Made by a program: the position numbers and the translations under genes. The notes below the pieces were generated by a model. It was not told the origin of the DNA, did not search any database, and saw nothing but the letters and a program-made list of their open reading frames with translations. Positions 17,145-24,958 of a stretch of 64,000 bases of DNA are shown in pieces (the stretch's first letter is position 1; every line of letters begins with the position of its first letter). The DNA is from a bacterium. GTDB taxonomy: Bacteria; Armatimonadota; JACIXR01. Where the stretch lies: NCBI GenBank assembly GCA_014360495.1, contig JACIXR010000008.1, positions 79,291-143,290 on the forward strand, written 5' to 3'.

Positions 17145-18064
17145 TTAAGCAATCCCTCTTTGGCGAAGCTGAAGTATTTTTCCTTAGTTTTTCCAATTAT
17201 TATATGGTCCAGGACCTTCACTCCCACTAAATTGCAGGCTTCAACGATTCTCCTTGTCAAGCTGATGTCATCTGAGGAGGGAGTTGTATCGCCTGAGGGA
17301 TGGTTGTGGACGAGGATAACGGCGCTCGCTGAACGCAAGGTTGCCTCTTTTACAATCTCCTTCGGGTCAACGACCGTCGCGTCAATGCTTCCCTTGCTCA
17401 GTTCAATCTTGTCTATTGGTTTATTCTTGATATCCAAAAGGATGACCTGAAAGAACTCCTTCTTCGCGTCTTTGAGATAGGGTCCGTAGTATTCGGAAAC
17501 ATATTCAATTGCGTCATCGGGGCTTCCTATCCTCTTTCTTTCCTCCGCGGATTCTCTAAACAGCCTTTTCCCGAGCTCAAATGCCGCTTTTATTTGCACT
17601 GCCTTCACCATTCCAATCCCCTCAATCTTGCAGAGCTCGGGGATGGGCACTGAATCCAATTCCCTGAGGCTCTTGAAATGATTGAGCAATCTCTTCGCCA
17701 ATTCCTCGGCGCTCACACCCTCTCTCCCTGTCCGCAAGATTATCGCCAATAGCTTTGAGAGAGGGAGCTTATCCGCTCCATATTTCATAAGCATCTCCCT
17801 TGGTCTTTCCTCGGGAATCCAATCCTTGATGGGGACATTTTCCCTGCGCTTAGCGAGTTCCTTCTTCACTTCCTCCCGCAACCTATCACAGTCCTCTTTA
17901 GTTTTCAAATTCAGCTCCTCAAGAAGTTCTCTCTTTTTCTCGGGCGTTAGAATCCCCTTTTTCGCCCGGAAGTAAATCTCACCGTTTTTGCTCCACATTG
18001 GATAAATTGCATTTTCCACAAGGAATTCAAAAGCAGATTGAGAGAACGATTTCTCTGAAGGCAT
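17141..18064 (-). CDS. radC: RadC-family JAB/MPN protein with N-terminal extension
   Basis: 307 residues. The core from about residue 76 is a standard RadC (UPF0758): ERPREMLMKYG, a helix-hairpin-helix (KIEGIGMVKAVQIKAAFELG), and a C-terminal JAB domain with the metal motif HNHPSGDTTPSSDD near residues 251-264. The usual protein is about 225 residues; here an extra 75 charged residues precede it (AIYPMWSKNGEIYFRAKKG and a helical segment), with no recognised fold. RadC function is unsettled despite its name. The gene has its own promoter, divergent from the operon at 18194, and ends overlapping the GH2 gene. Confidence 0.92.
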   Translation of the reverse strand: MPSEKSFSQSAFEFLVENAIYPMWSKNGEIYFRAKKGILTPEKKRELLEELNLKTKEDCDRLREEVKKELAKRRENVPIKDWIPEERPREMLMKYGADKLPLSKLLAIILRTGREGVSAEELAKRLLNHFKSLRELDSVPIPELCKIEGIGMVKAVQIKAAFELGKRLFRESAEERKRIGSPDDAIEYVSEYYGPYLKDAKKEFFQVILLDIKNKPIDKIELSKGSIDATVVDPKEIVKEATLRSASAVILVHNHPSGDTTPSSDDISLTRRIVEACNLVGVKVLDHIIIGKTKEKYFSFAKEGLLK

Positions 18065-18089
18065 GTAACAAGAAACCTCCTTTTCTAAT

Positions 18090-18117
18090 ATGATAAAATT
18101 TCGCTTTTCGCTGTCAA
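18090..18117 (-). promoter_or_regulatory. radC promoter
   Basis: Minus-strand TTGACA (18112-18117), 16 bp, TATCAT (18090-18095). An AAAAGGAGG site follows before the ATG. Its -35 box forms half of a palindrome shared with the divergent promoter. Confidence 0.7.
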
Positions 18118-18130
18118 ATATTTTTTGACA
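18112..18130. promoter_or_regulatory. Palindrome TGTCAAA-N5-TTTGACA joining two divergent -35 boxes
   Basis: Perfect 7-bp arms with a 5-bp spacer (TATTT). Each arm contains the -35 hexamer of one of two divergent promoters. It is a possible operator where one protein could block both, but the symmetry may simply follow from two consensus -35 boxes placed back to back. Confidence 0.45.
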
Positions 18131-18153
18131 ACATCTTCAAAAAAGGATATCAT
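18125..18153 (+). promoter_or_regulatory. Strong promoter for the 18194-23859 operon
   Basis: TTGACA (18125-18130), 17 bp, TATCAT (18148-18153): a perfect -35 and a near-consensus -10. The first gene starts 40 bp downstream behind AAAAGGAGG. Confidence 0.75.
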
Positions 18154-18193
18154 TAGAAAATACGCCTTTTTGGCGAGAAAAGGAGGAAACAGG

Positions 18194-18643
18194 ATGACTT
18201 TGCACATTGTTTATGACCATCAATGTCCGAAATGTGGGGCTTATTACATCCCTTATGAGGATGTCCCCTGTCCAAATTGTGGGCTTATGGAGGAAGAGAG
18301 GTTTGATTTCATTCCTCAAGCGGTTGATTCACTCCTCTATAATCTCCATAGCTACGGCTCATTTCTGCCCCCTGCCTGGTGGGTTGGCTCTTTGGGAGAC
18401 CACATCCTCCGCATCCTCTTCATCGTCTTTGAAGCTTTTCGTCAGAGCGGAGAAACTGATTTCTCCAGCTTCGCTGAGCAAGTCCTTTCTGAAGGGGATT
18501 GGGGTGACCAGCAATACTTGGAGAAGCATATCTATGGAATAACCCTGCGAGTTTATGAGGAAATTGAGAAGAAGGGGGGTTTTCAAATTGGGGAATTGGA
18601 AGAAAAAGAAGAAGGTCTTGACATGGAGGAAAAGGAGGAGTAA
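18194..18643 (+). CDS. Zinc-ribbon protein of unknown function
   Basis: 149 residues starting MTLHIVYDHQCPKCG; the ATG at 18194 sits 7 bp after AAAAGGAGG, so longer upstream starts are unlikely (they would lie within the promoter). CPKCGAYYIPYEDVPCPNCG at about residues 10-29 is a classic CxxC-x12-CxxC zinc ribbon. The middle (about 45-110) is helical with aromatic residues and the C-terminus is strongly acidic (EEKEEGLDMEEKEE). No family recognised. It is first in an operon with two small membrane-associated proteins. Confidence 0.75.
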   Translation: MTLHIVYDHQCPKCGAYYIPYEDVPCPNCGLMEEERFDFIPQAVDSLLYNLHSYGSFLPPAWWVGSLGDHILRILFIVFEAFRQSGETDFSSFAEQVLSEGDWGDQQYLEKHIYGITLRVYEEIEKKGGFQIGELEEKEEGLDMEEKEE

Positions 18644-18655
18644 AATAGATAATAG

Positions 18656-19048
18656 ATGAGCACAACTACAGGCTTAATAATAGAAATATTGAGCGCTATA
18701 GCTCTCTTCTTCATCATTTTCGCTATGGGGGCGATAATCCTTTTGGCGAGGCGAATTGCCCTCCTCACCGACGAACTTCGCTCTTTTGTTGATACCTTGA
18801 AAGGGAAAATTCCTCAAACCGCAGATAAAGTAACTGAAGCCGCCGAAGAAGCCCGTTCTTTATTAGCGAATATAAGTAAGATTTCCGACTTAACCCAACT
18901 TCTTCAAGCTATTCTATTATCAAGCAAGAAGTTCGCCTATCTAGCGGGAGCTTTCCTCGCTGGCTTGAGGACGAGCTTGAGGCTTTTTTTAAAAACTAAA
19001 AAGAAGTCTAAAAAGGAGGTTGATAAATGTGGCAGAGAACAAGGGTAG
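18656..19048 (+). CDS. DUF948-like small membrane protein
   Basis: 130 residues. One N-terminal transmembrane helix (IIEILSAIALFFIIFAMGAIILLA, about 7-30) is followed by an amphipathic helical region (ELRSFVDTLKGKIPQTADKVTEAAEEA) and a second hydrophobic stretch (FAYLAGAFLAGLRTSL), with a Lys-rich tail. The arrangement matches DUF948 proteins, commonly found just upstream of YtxH genes, as here. Its 3' end overlaps the ytxH start region by 20 bp. Molecular function unknown. Confidence 0.7.
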   Translation: MSTTTGLIIEILSAIALFFIIFAMGAIILLARRIALLTDELRSFVDTLKGKIPQTADKVTEAAEEARSLLANISKISDLTQLLQAILLSSKKFAYLAGAFLAGLRTSLRLFLKTKKKSKKEVDKCGREQG

Positions 19049-19298
19049 CGATGTCCTCGCTATCATAGCGGCCGCCCTGGCGGGAGCGGTAGTGGGGGCG
19101 ACAATAGCGGTCCTTCTCACCCCAAAATCGGGAGAGGAAATGAGGAGAGAATTGAAGGAAAGCCTTGAGGACCTAACGGGCAAGCTGAAGGAAGTAGGCA
19201 TCTCTCTAAAAAAGAAAGTGGAGGAGCTGGTCGAGAAGGCGAAGAAAGCCGCTGAGGAAGGGGAGGAAGGACCTTCCCCCGAGGAGGCACAAGGTTAA
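19029..19298 (+). CDS. YtxH-domain protein
   Basis: 89 residues from GTG 19029, 9 bp after AAAAAGGAGG; the in-frame TTG at 19020 abuts that site and is less likely. A Gly/Ala-rich transmembrane helix (IIAAALAGAVVGATIAVLLTP) is followed by KSGEEMRRELKESLEDL, the YtxH signature (LLxPxSGxExRxxL), and an acidic helical tail. YtxH proteins are linked to envelope or general stress in Firmicutes; the role here is unknown. Its partnership with the DUF948-like gene is conserved in other bacteria. Confidence 0.85.
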   Translation: MAENKGSDVLAIIAAALAGAVVGATIAVLLTPKSGEEMRRELKESLEDLTGKLKEVGISLKKKVEELVEKAKKAAEEGEEGPSPEEAQG

Positions 19299-19315
19299 AA
19301 ATCTAAAGCGGATAT

Positions 19316-19837
19316 ATGAATAGTAGGGAAGCAGAGGAATCGGCTGTTCTAATAGTAGCTAATTTGATGTGTGCGGCAGCACGCACCGCTCCCAAGGCGA
19401 GGGGAATGGACGATATTGAGACGAGGATAATAAGGGAGGAGAAGGAGAGGCTGGCGGATAAAATGGAGGAAATAGGGAGGGGGTTTAATGTTCCCTTCTT
19501 CATCAGGGATGCGGATAATGTGAGGAAAAGCGTTCTCGTCGTCCTCATCGGCACCCGCATAACCCCCCATAACCTTTCTCCCTGTGGCTACTGCGGCTTC
19601 TCCAATTGCGAAGAGATGCAGGAGAAAGGAGGAGCCTGCGCCTTTTCCATAAACGACTTGGGGATAGCGGTTGGCTCTGCCGTAGGCATAGCTAGCTTGC
19701 ATCACATAGATAATCGCATAATGTTCTCCGCCGGCTACGCAGCTCTCAAGCTCGGTCTTCTCCCTCCCGATGTGAAGGTTGCCTTTGGGATTCCTCTATC
19801 CTGCACCGGAAAGAACATCTTCTTTGATAGAAGATGA
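19316..19837 (+). CDS. DUF2148 ferredoxin-domain protein
   Basis: 173 residues. N-terminal ANLMCAAARTAPKARGMDDIET and the cysteine cluster CGYCGFSNCEEMQEKGGACAFS (about residues 91-112) plus CTGKNIFFDR at the end fit the DUF2148 ferredoxin-domain family, proposed to bind an Fe-S cluster. FSAGYAALKLGL is another conserved segment. The family occurs mostly in anaerobes; substrate unknown. It overlaps the Nudix gene by 4 bp. Confidence 0.85.
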   Translation: MNSREAEESAVLIVANLMCAAARTAPKARGMDDIETRIIREEKERLADKMEEIGRGFNVPFFIRDADNVRKSVLVVLIGTRITPHNLSPCGYCGFSNCEEMQEKGGACAFSINDLGIAVGSAVGIASLHHIDNRIMFSAGYAALKLGLLPPDVKVAFGIPLSCTGKNIFFDRR

Positions 19838-20283
19838 AAGGGCTTCCCGTAAAAAGGGCGGTCTCATCGGGAGGAGTGGTTTTCAAGAAAGAGGGGGATA
19901 AGACTTATGTTGTTTTGGTGGGAGTTGAGAGGAAGGGGAAGCTCGTTTGGGCTCTCCCCAAGGGATTAGTTGAGAAAGGGGAGAAGCCGGATGAAACGGC
20001 TCAGCGGGAAGTGAGGGAGGAGAGCGGTGTCAACGGAACTCTCGTAGATAAGCTGGGGGATGTTTCCTATTGGTATGTGGATAAAGAAGAGGGAGTTAGG
20101 TATCACAAGGTGGTTCATTTTTATTTATTTAAATACACTGATGGCTCGCCAGAGGACCACGATTGGGAGATAAAGGAGGCTTGCTGGTTCCCCATAGATG
20201 AAGCGATAAAGGTGATGGAGTATCCAAGCGAGAGGGAGATTTTGGAGAAAGCGAAGGAGCTGATCGGGAGGATATGCGGATAA
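19834..20283 (+). CDS. Nudix hydrolase
   Basis: 149 residues, one Nudix domain that hydrolyses a nucleoside diphosphate-linked compound. The Nudix box is complete at about residues 44-66 (GLVEKGEKPDETAQREVREESGV: the Gly, REVREE and final Gly are all present). SSGGVVFKKEGDKTYVVLVG at the start resembles the Ap4A hydrolase/MutT branch that senses polyphosphorylated nucleotides, but the substrate cannot be deduced. It overlaps the MBL gene by 10 bp. Confidence 0.93.
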   Translation: MKGLPVKRAVSSGGVVFKKEGDKTYVVLVGVERKGKLVWALPKGLVEKGEKPDETAQREVREESGVNGTLVDKLGDVSYWYVDKEEGVRYHKVVHFYLFKYTDGSPEDHDWEIKEACWFPIDEAIKVMEYPSEREILEKAKELIGRICG

Positions 20284-21089
20284 CTTTTTTGGGGACGGCG
20301 GCAGCTGAGGGGTGGCCAGCGGTTTTTTGCGAGTGTTCAGCTTGCCAAAGGGCAAGGGAAAGGGGAGGGCGAAACATCCGCACTCGCACCTCCGCCCTCA
20401 TCAACGATGAGCTTCTTATAGATTTCCCTCCCGACACATTTTCCCATGCGCTTAATAATGGGCTTTTCCTTTCCAAAGTAAAATATCTCCTCATCACCCA
20501 TTCCCATCAGGACCATTTCTATCCCGAGGACTTGGCAATGCGGAAGCCTCCCTTCGCCCACTTGGAGAGTGAGAAGATGTTGAGGATATTCGCCAATGAG
20601 ACGGTCGTGGAGAGAATCAAGAGATATAGGCTTGAGGGGAAGGAAACGATGATTGAAACCAAAATCCTCCATCCCTTTGATGAGGTTGAGATAGAGGGCT
20701 ATAGGGTTAAGGCTTTGAGGGCAGACCATCAATTAGGAGAAGAATGCTTGATATATCTGATAAAAAGCGAGGGGAAAACGATTCTCTGGGGAACGGATAG
20801 CGGTTTCTTCCCCGAGGATACATGGGACGCCCTCTTGAGCGAGAGGTTGGGTGTAGCGATTTTGGATACGACGAGCGGACCCCATTCTACGCCAAGCTAT
20901 CACATGGGGATACCGGAGGTCGTCAAGACAAAGGAAAGGATGTTAAAAGAAGGAATCGCTGATGATAAAACTATATTTATTTCAACCCATTTTTCCCATA
21001 ACGGTGGATTGCTGCACGAGGAGTTGGAGAGAACGCTTGAGCCCTTCGGCATAATGCCCGCTTATGATGGCTTTCAAATAGAAATCTGA
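20274..21089 (+). CDS. PhnP-like metallo-beta-lactamase-fold hydrolase
   Basis: 271 residues. MRITFLGTAAAEGWPAVFCECSACQRAR resembles PhnP, including the paired Cys (CECSAC) that in PhnP holds an extra structural zinc. The catalytic motif THSHQDHF lies near residues 75-82; LRADHQLGEEC, WGTDSGFFPED and STHFSHNG supply the later ligands. PhnP is a cyclic phosphodiesterase of phosphonate degradation, but no phn genes are near, so the substrate here is open. GGGAGGAT precedes the ATG. Confidence 0.85.
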   Translation: MRITFLGTAAAEGWPAVFCECSACQRARERGGRNIRTRTSALINDELLIDFPPDTFSHALNNGLFLSKVKYLLITHSHQDHFYPEDLAMRKPPFAHLESEKMLRIFANETVVERIKRYRLEGKETMIETKILHPFDEVEIEGYRVKALRADHQLGEECLIYLIKSEGKTILWGTDSGFFPEDTWDALLSERLGVAILDTTSGPHSTPSYHMGIPEVVKTKERMLKEGIADDKTIFISTHFSHNGGLLHEELERTLEPFGIMPAYDGFQIEI

Positions 21090-21099
21090 AGAGAACTCT

Positions 21100-23859
21100 A
21101 TGATTGAGAAGATATGGAAAGCGATTGGGGAGGAGTTTTCAGGGGAGAACGCCAAGGCTTATATAAATCGCATCTGGAAGAATTCTCGTTTCAATTCCTT
21201 TGATGAGATAAGGAAAACGGCGTGGGAGATATGGGAAATTATGGGGGAAAACGGATTGATTCGGGAGATTATTGAATATCCCGCCGATGGGATAACCCAT
21301 TATGGTGGTTGGATAATGCCCGAGGCTTGGGATGTTGAGGATGCCTTTCTTGAGATAATTGAGCCCCAAGTAGATAAGCCGCTTATTGCTTCTTATAAGA
21401 AATGCCCCTATTCCCTGATGATGTATTCTTCACCTACCCCCGAGGAAGGGATTGAGTGCCAGGTCGTCTTTGAGGACTGGGATGTGGAAGGAAAAATCGT
21501 GCTGACGAATTCCATCGGAGTGGATAAAGCGTTGGAATTGTTCAAAAGGGGAGCGGTGGGAATAATATCGGATTATATCGCCGTTTTGGGTAAGCCTTAT
21601 GGTAAAGAGGACAAATATTACGAAAAAGCAGTTCAGCTTCATAACTATACAATCCCTCCCTGGAAGATGGAAAGAAAGGGCTTCGGCTTTTCCCTATCTC
21701 CCTCAGAGGGTAGAAAGTTAAGGCAATTAATGGAAAAGGGGAAGGTTAAGGTAAGAGCAGTTGTAAAGACAAACAATTATAATGGGAGCATTCCTTTAGT
21801 GAGCGGACTTTTAGAGGGGGAAAGCGATGAGGAGATAATGATTACCGCTCACCTCTGCGAGCCGGGGGCAAATGACAATGCCTCTGGTTGTGCTGTTGGA
21901 TTGGAGGTGGTGAGGGCTATAAAATCCTGCATTGAGAAGGGAAAGCTTGAACCTCTTCAAAGGGGGATAAGGCTGCTATTCGGATTTGAGGTGAGAAGCC
22001 TTCAAGCCTTCCTGAATACCTATCCCAACCTGCGTCGCTTTGTTGCGGGGATAAATCTTGATATGGTTGGGGCGGACCCAAGCGATGCGAGGTCGGTTTG
22101 CAATTTAGCTTTCAATTTCACCCCCTCCTATACTGATTTCCTCGCCCTTCATCTATTGGAAAGGCTTCGCCAAGAACATCCTCTTTTCAACTATAAAATC
22201 CAAAAATTCGTCATTGATGACAATATTCTTGGGGAGCCTTTTGTGGGCGCTCCCTTCTGCTTACTGGGAAGTTGGCCCGATGCATATTATCACAATTCCC
22301 TTGATACTCCCAATATAATTTCCCCAGTTTACCTCTCCGCATTTGGTAAAATCGCTGGCTCATATTGTTATTTCCTCGCTAATAGTGGTTTTGAGGAAGC
22401 TATTTTTCTTGCGAGGTTTGTAAAGGAGAAGGCGGAAGAGGAAATCAGCAGGATATCGCAGGTAGCTATCTTTGATGGGAAAGTAGAGGAAACGGTTAAG
22501 CAAATAGATTTGACGGTGGAGAGAAATGTTCAGAGGTTGCAATCTTTGAGGAGATTGGTGAGGGGTAGGGGTTTCGTCCCAACTGCAGAGGAATTGAAGA
22601 GAAACAAGGATTTCTTCGCGCCAGGCTCGTATCTATTTAAAGACGAGGAATTGAAAAGATATATCCCCGAGCTCAGCGAGAGGCTGTGTGAATTCGCAGA
22701 AGAAAAGAAAAGGGGAATCGAAAGGGATTTAGCTTATATATCAGGGGTGAAGGGGAGAAAAGAGGCTGAGGGGAAACGCGAAATAGAAAATAGAGGGGAG
22801 CAGGATGAGAAAGGTAGGAGAATCGTTCCTTTGAGGATGTTTAAGGGAGCGGTAAGCTTTGAGTTTCTTGATGAAGAGGAAAAGGACAGATTGGAGGAGC
22901 TTTGTGGGTTTAAAGCGGGTTGGGGAGCCCCGGAGTGGGTTCAAATTGCCCTCTTCCTCTCAAATGGCAGGAGGAATCTTGGGGAAATCTATGAAATTTT
23001 GTTAAAGGAAGGCGCATGTGTGAAGTTTGAAGTCCTCGTTAATTTGATGAAGTTATTAAGCGAGAAGGGGTTAATGAGATTTAGACCATATTTAACGAAA
23101 GAGGATTTCAAGAGGGCTTTTGCTGAGCTGGGATTGCCGAAAGGGGCTATCGTGATGGTTCATTCTTCGCTTAGTCGGTTTGGCTATGTTGAGGGTGGAG
23201 CTGATACAGTGATTGATGCCCTTCTTGAGAGCATCGGGGAGGAGGGGACTCTCGTTATGCCCGCATTTAGCTTTTCCTGGGTGGGCAATCCTCCTTTTGA
23301 AAAGGAGAGAACTCCATCCCGTGTGGGCGCTATAACCGAGGCGTTTAGAAAAAGGAAGGGAGTTTTGCGGAGTTCCCATCCCACTCACTCAATTTGTGCC
23401 TTTGGACCAAAGGCTGAATTAATAGTTTCCCAGCATTCTCCCGATAAGCCAGTTTTCTCTAAGGAAGGAACTTTCGGCAAGCTCTACGAGCTTGATGCTT
23501 TCATATTGATGCTCGCTCCCTTAAATACGAACACACTTATGCATATGGCGGAGGAATGGGGAGGAGTTCCCATGCCCGATTTCCTTGGACATATCATTGA
23601 AAATGGGGAAAGGAAAGTAGTGAGAATAAGGAAGGCGCCTTGGCATGTCAATTTTGAGCCCCATTACAGAATCCTCTTCCAAAAAGGGCTTATTAAGTCA
23701 ACGAAGTTAGGGGAAAAGGAGGTCTATTTGATGAGGGCGAGGGATGTCGTGGATATATCCCTTGAGAATATTAAGGCAAATCCTATGATGGTCACGGTGG
23801 AAGGCTGTGAATGCGCCTTCTGTAGACATATAAGGGAGAGAATATCCAAATCCCGATAG
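21100..23859 (+). CDS. Giant fusion: M28-type peptidase with PA insert, winged-helix, AAC(3)-like acetyltransferase
   Basis: A 919-residue protein with three parts. Residues about 1-450 form a DUF4910/M28-type zinc aminopeptidase with a protease-associated insert (FEDWDVEGKIVLTNSIG...ELFKRGAVGIIS) and the metal site HLCEPGANDNASG at about 249-262; later NLDMVG and YHNSLDTPNII fit M28. A helical linker (about 450-585) leads to a winged-helix-like segment (about 585-660: LSNGRRNLGEIYEILLKEG). Residues about 665-905 are an AAC(3)/YokD-family N-acetyltransferase (MVHSSLSRFG, GTLVMPAFSFSW, RSSHPTHSICAFGP). It has no signal peptide, so it acts in the cytoplasm, perhaps hydrolysing an amino-acyl or peptide bond and acetylating the freed amine. 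It is last in the operon. I see no reason to call it a resistance gene. Confidence 0.85.
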   Translation: MIEKIWKAIGEEFSGENAKAYINRIWKNSRFNSFDEIRKTAWEIWEIMGENGLIREIIEYPADGITHYGGWIMPEAWDVEDAFLEIIEPQVDKPLIASYKKCPYSLMMYSSPTPEEGIECQVVFEDWDVEGKIVLTNSIGVDKALELFKRGAVGIISDYIAVLGKPYGKEDKYYEKAVQLHNYTIPPWKMERKGFGFSLSPSEGRKLRQLMEKGKVKVRAVVKTNNYNGSIPLVSGLLEGESDEEIMITAHLCEPGANDNASGCAVGLEVVRAIKSCIEKGKLEPLQRGIRLLFGFEVRSLQAFLNTYPNLRRFVAGINLDMVGADPSDARSVCNLAFNFTPSYTDFLALHLLERLRQEHPLFNYKIQKFVIDDNILGEPFVGAPFCLLGSWPDAYYHNSLDTPNIISPVYLSAFGKIAGSYCYFLANSGFEEAIFLARFVKEKAEEEISRISQVAIFDGKVEETVKQIDLTVERNVQRLQSLRRLVRGRGFVPTAEELKRNKDFFAPGSYLFKDEELKRYIPELSERLCEFAEEKKRGIERDLAYISGVKGRKEAEGKREIENRGEQDEKGRRIVPLRMFKGAVSFEFLDEEEKDRLEELCGFKAGWGAPEWVQIALFLSNGRRNLGEIYEILLKEGACVKFEVLVNLMKLLSEKGLMRFRPYLTKEDFKRAFAELGLPKGAIVMVHSSLSRFGYVEGGADTVIDALLESIGEEGTLVMPAFSFSWVGNPPFEKERTPSRVGAITEAFRKRKGVLRSSHPTHSICAFGPKAELIVSQHSPDKPVFSKEGTFGKLYELDAFILMLAPLNTNTLMHMAEEWGGVPMPDFLGHIIENGERKVVRIRKAPWHVNFEPHYRILFQKGLIKSTKLGEKEVYLMRARDVVDISLENIKANPMMVTVEGCECAFCRHIRERISKSR

Positions 23860-23897
23860 TCTCCCTTTTTGAGGAGGTTTATCCTGGGGCATAGCGA

Positions 23898-24896
23898 TTA
23901 GTTAATAAAGACCCTTTCCCCTGTGTCCAAAGACCTCTGAGCTGACTCAAGCACTTTTAGAACCTTCAATCCTTCTTCTCCATCCGTTTTGGGCTTTTCC
24001 CTCGTTTGGATACAGCGGATAAATTCCTCACATTCAGCCCTTAGTGGTTCAGTTGATGGAAGGACGGGGGAGTAAATATCCCCATAGCGGGGAGTGAATG
24101 TGTTCATAAATGCATTACCTTTAATATCTATAGAATGCTCGTAAACTTTCAATTTCTCAAGAGGCTCAACATCATCAAAAATCAGCATCTTCTGCTCACC
24201 CACTATCAAAACTCTCCTTATCTTGAGGGGAGACAACCAGCTAACCTGTATATCCGCCATTATGCCAGAGGGAAAATCTAAATGGATAAAGACTATATCT
24301 TCTATTGCCTTCTGAAGGAAACAGCCGCCGTGGGCGCAAACGGAGGAGGGCATCTCATCGAAAATATAGAGAAGCATTGATACATCATGTGGTGCTAAGG
24401 ACCAGAGGACATTTTCATCGCTACGCACTTTCCCCAAATTCAATCGTTGTGAGAAGAAATAATGCGAATCTCCTATTTCCCTACACTTGACCATCTCCCT
24501 TATCCTCTCAACTGCGGGATGGTAGAGCATAAGATGTCCTACCATCAGGATTCTCCCGTTCCTTTGTGCAAGTTCCACCAATTCTTCCCCTTCCTCAAGG
24601 GAAAGAGCGAGAGGCTTTTCCACCAAGACATCCTTGCCAGCTGAGAGAGCCATTTTGGCTAAATCATAGTGGGTTTTCGCTGGGGTTGCGATTACAATTC
24701 CTTGCAAATCGGGGTCGTTTAAGGGGAGACTCAAATCGTCGCCCACGATGGCATTGGGGAAACGAGACTTCGCTTTATCGCGATTTGTCTCGTTCAAGTC
24801 TATTATATAAGAAAGCTCGGCGGACTTGCTCTCGTTTAAACACCTGGCGAGGTTCGGTCCCCAATAACCATAACCTAAAAGGGCAACTTTAACCAT
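23898..24896 (-). CDS. Gfo/Idh/MocA dehydrogenase, nucleotide-sugar type (WbpB/WlbA-like)
   Basis: 332 residues from ATG 24896 (7 bp after AAAAAAGGAGG); the TTG just before it is less likely. The Rossmann fold carries VALLGYGYWGPNLAR, then IVIATPAKTHYDLAKMAL and the catalytic-lysine motif DVLVEKPLALS. WSLAPHDVSMLLY places the conserved His of the second domain. GHLMLYHPAVERI and the overall form resemble WbpB/WlbA, which oxidise UDP-GlcNAc-uronic acid at C3. It lies 62 bp beyond the 3' end of the WecB-type gene, fitting a nucleotide-sugar pathway for surface glycan; the exact substrate is inferred. Confidence 0.85.
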   Translation of the reverse strand: MVKVALLGYGYWGPNLARCLNESKSAELSYIIDLNETNRDKAKSRFPNAIVGDDLSLPLNDPDLQGIVIATPAKTHYDLAKMALSAGKDVLVEKPLALSLEEGEELVELAQRNGRILMVGHLMLYHPAVERIREMVKCREIGDSHYFFSQRLNLGKVRSDENVLWSLAPHDVSMLLYIFDEMPSSVCAHGGCFLQKAIEDIVFIHLDFPSGIMADIQVSWLSPLKIRRVLIVGEQKMLIFDDVEPLEKLKVYEHSIDIKGNAFMNTFTPRYGDIYSPVLPSTEPLRAECEEFIRCIQTREKPKTDGEEGLKVLKVLESAQRSLDTGERVFIN

Positions 24897-24958
24897 CAAA
24901 CGACCTCCTTTTTTAATATTTTAGACGAATTTGAAGGGCAAATGTTCCCTAAAATTTT

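Noticed and set aside
21100..23859. Aminoglycoside resistance gene
   Set aside because: The AAC(3)-like domain is fused to a peptidase in a chromosomal operon; membership of the YokD/AAC(3) fold alone does not show drug modification.
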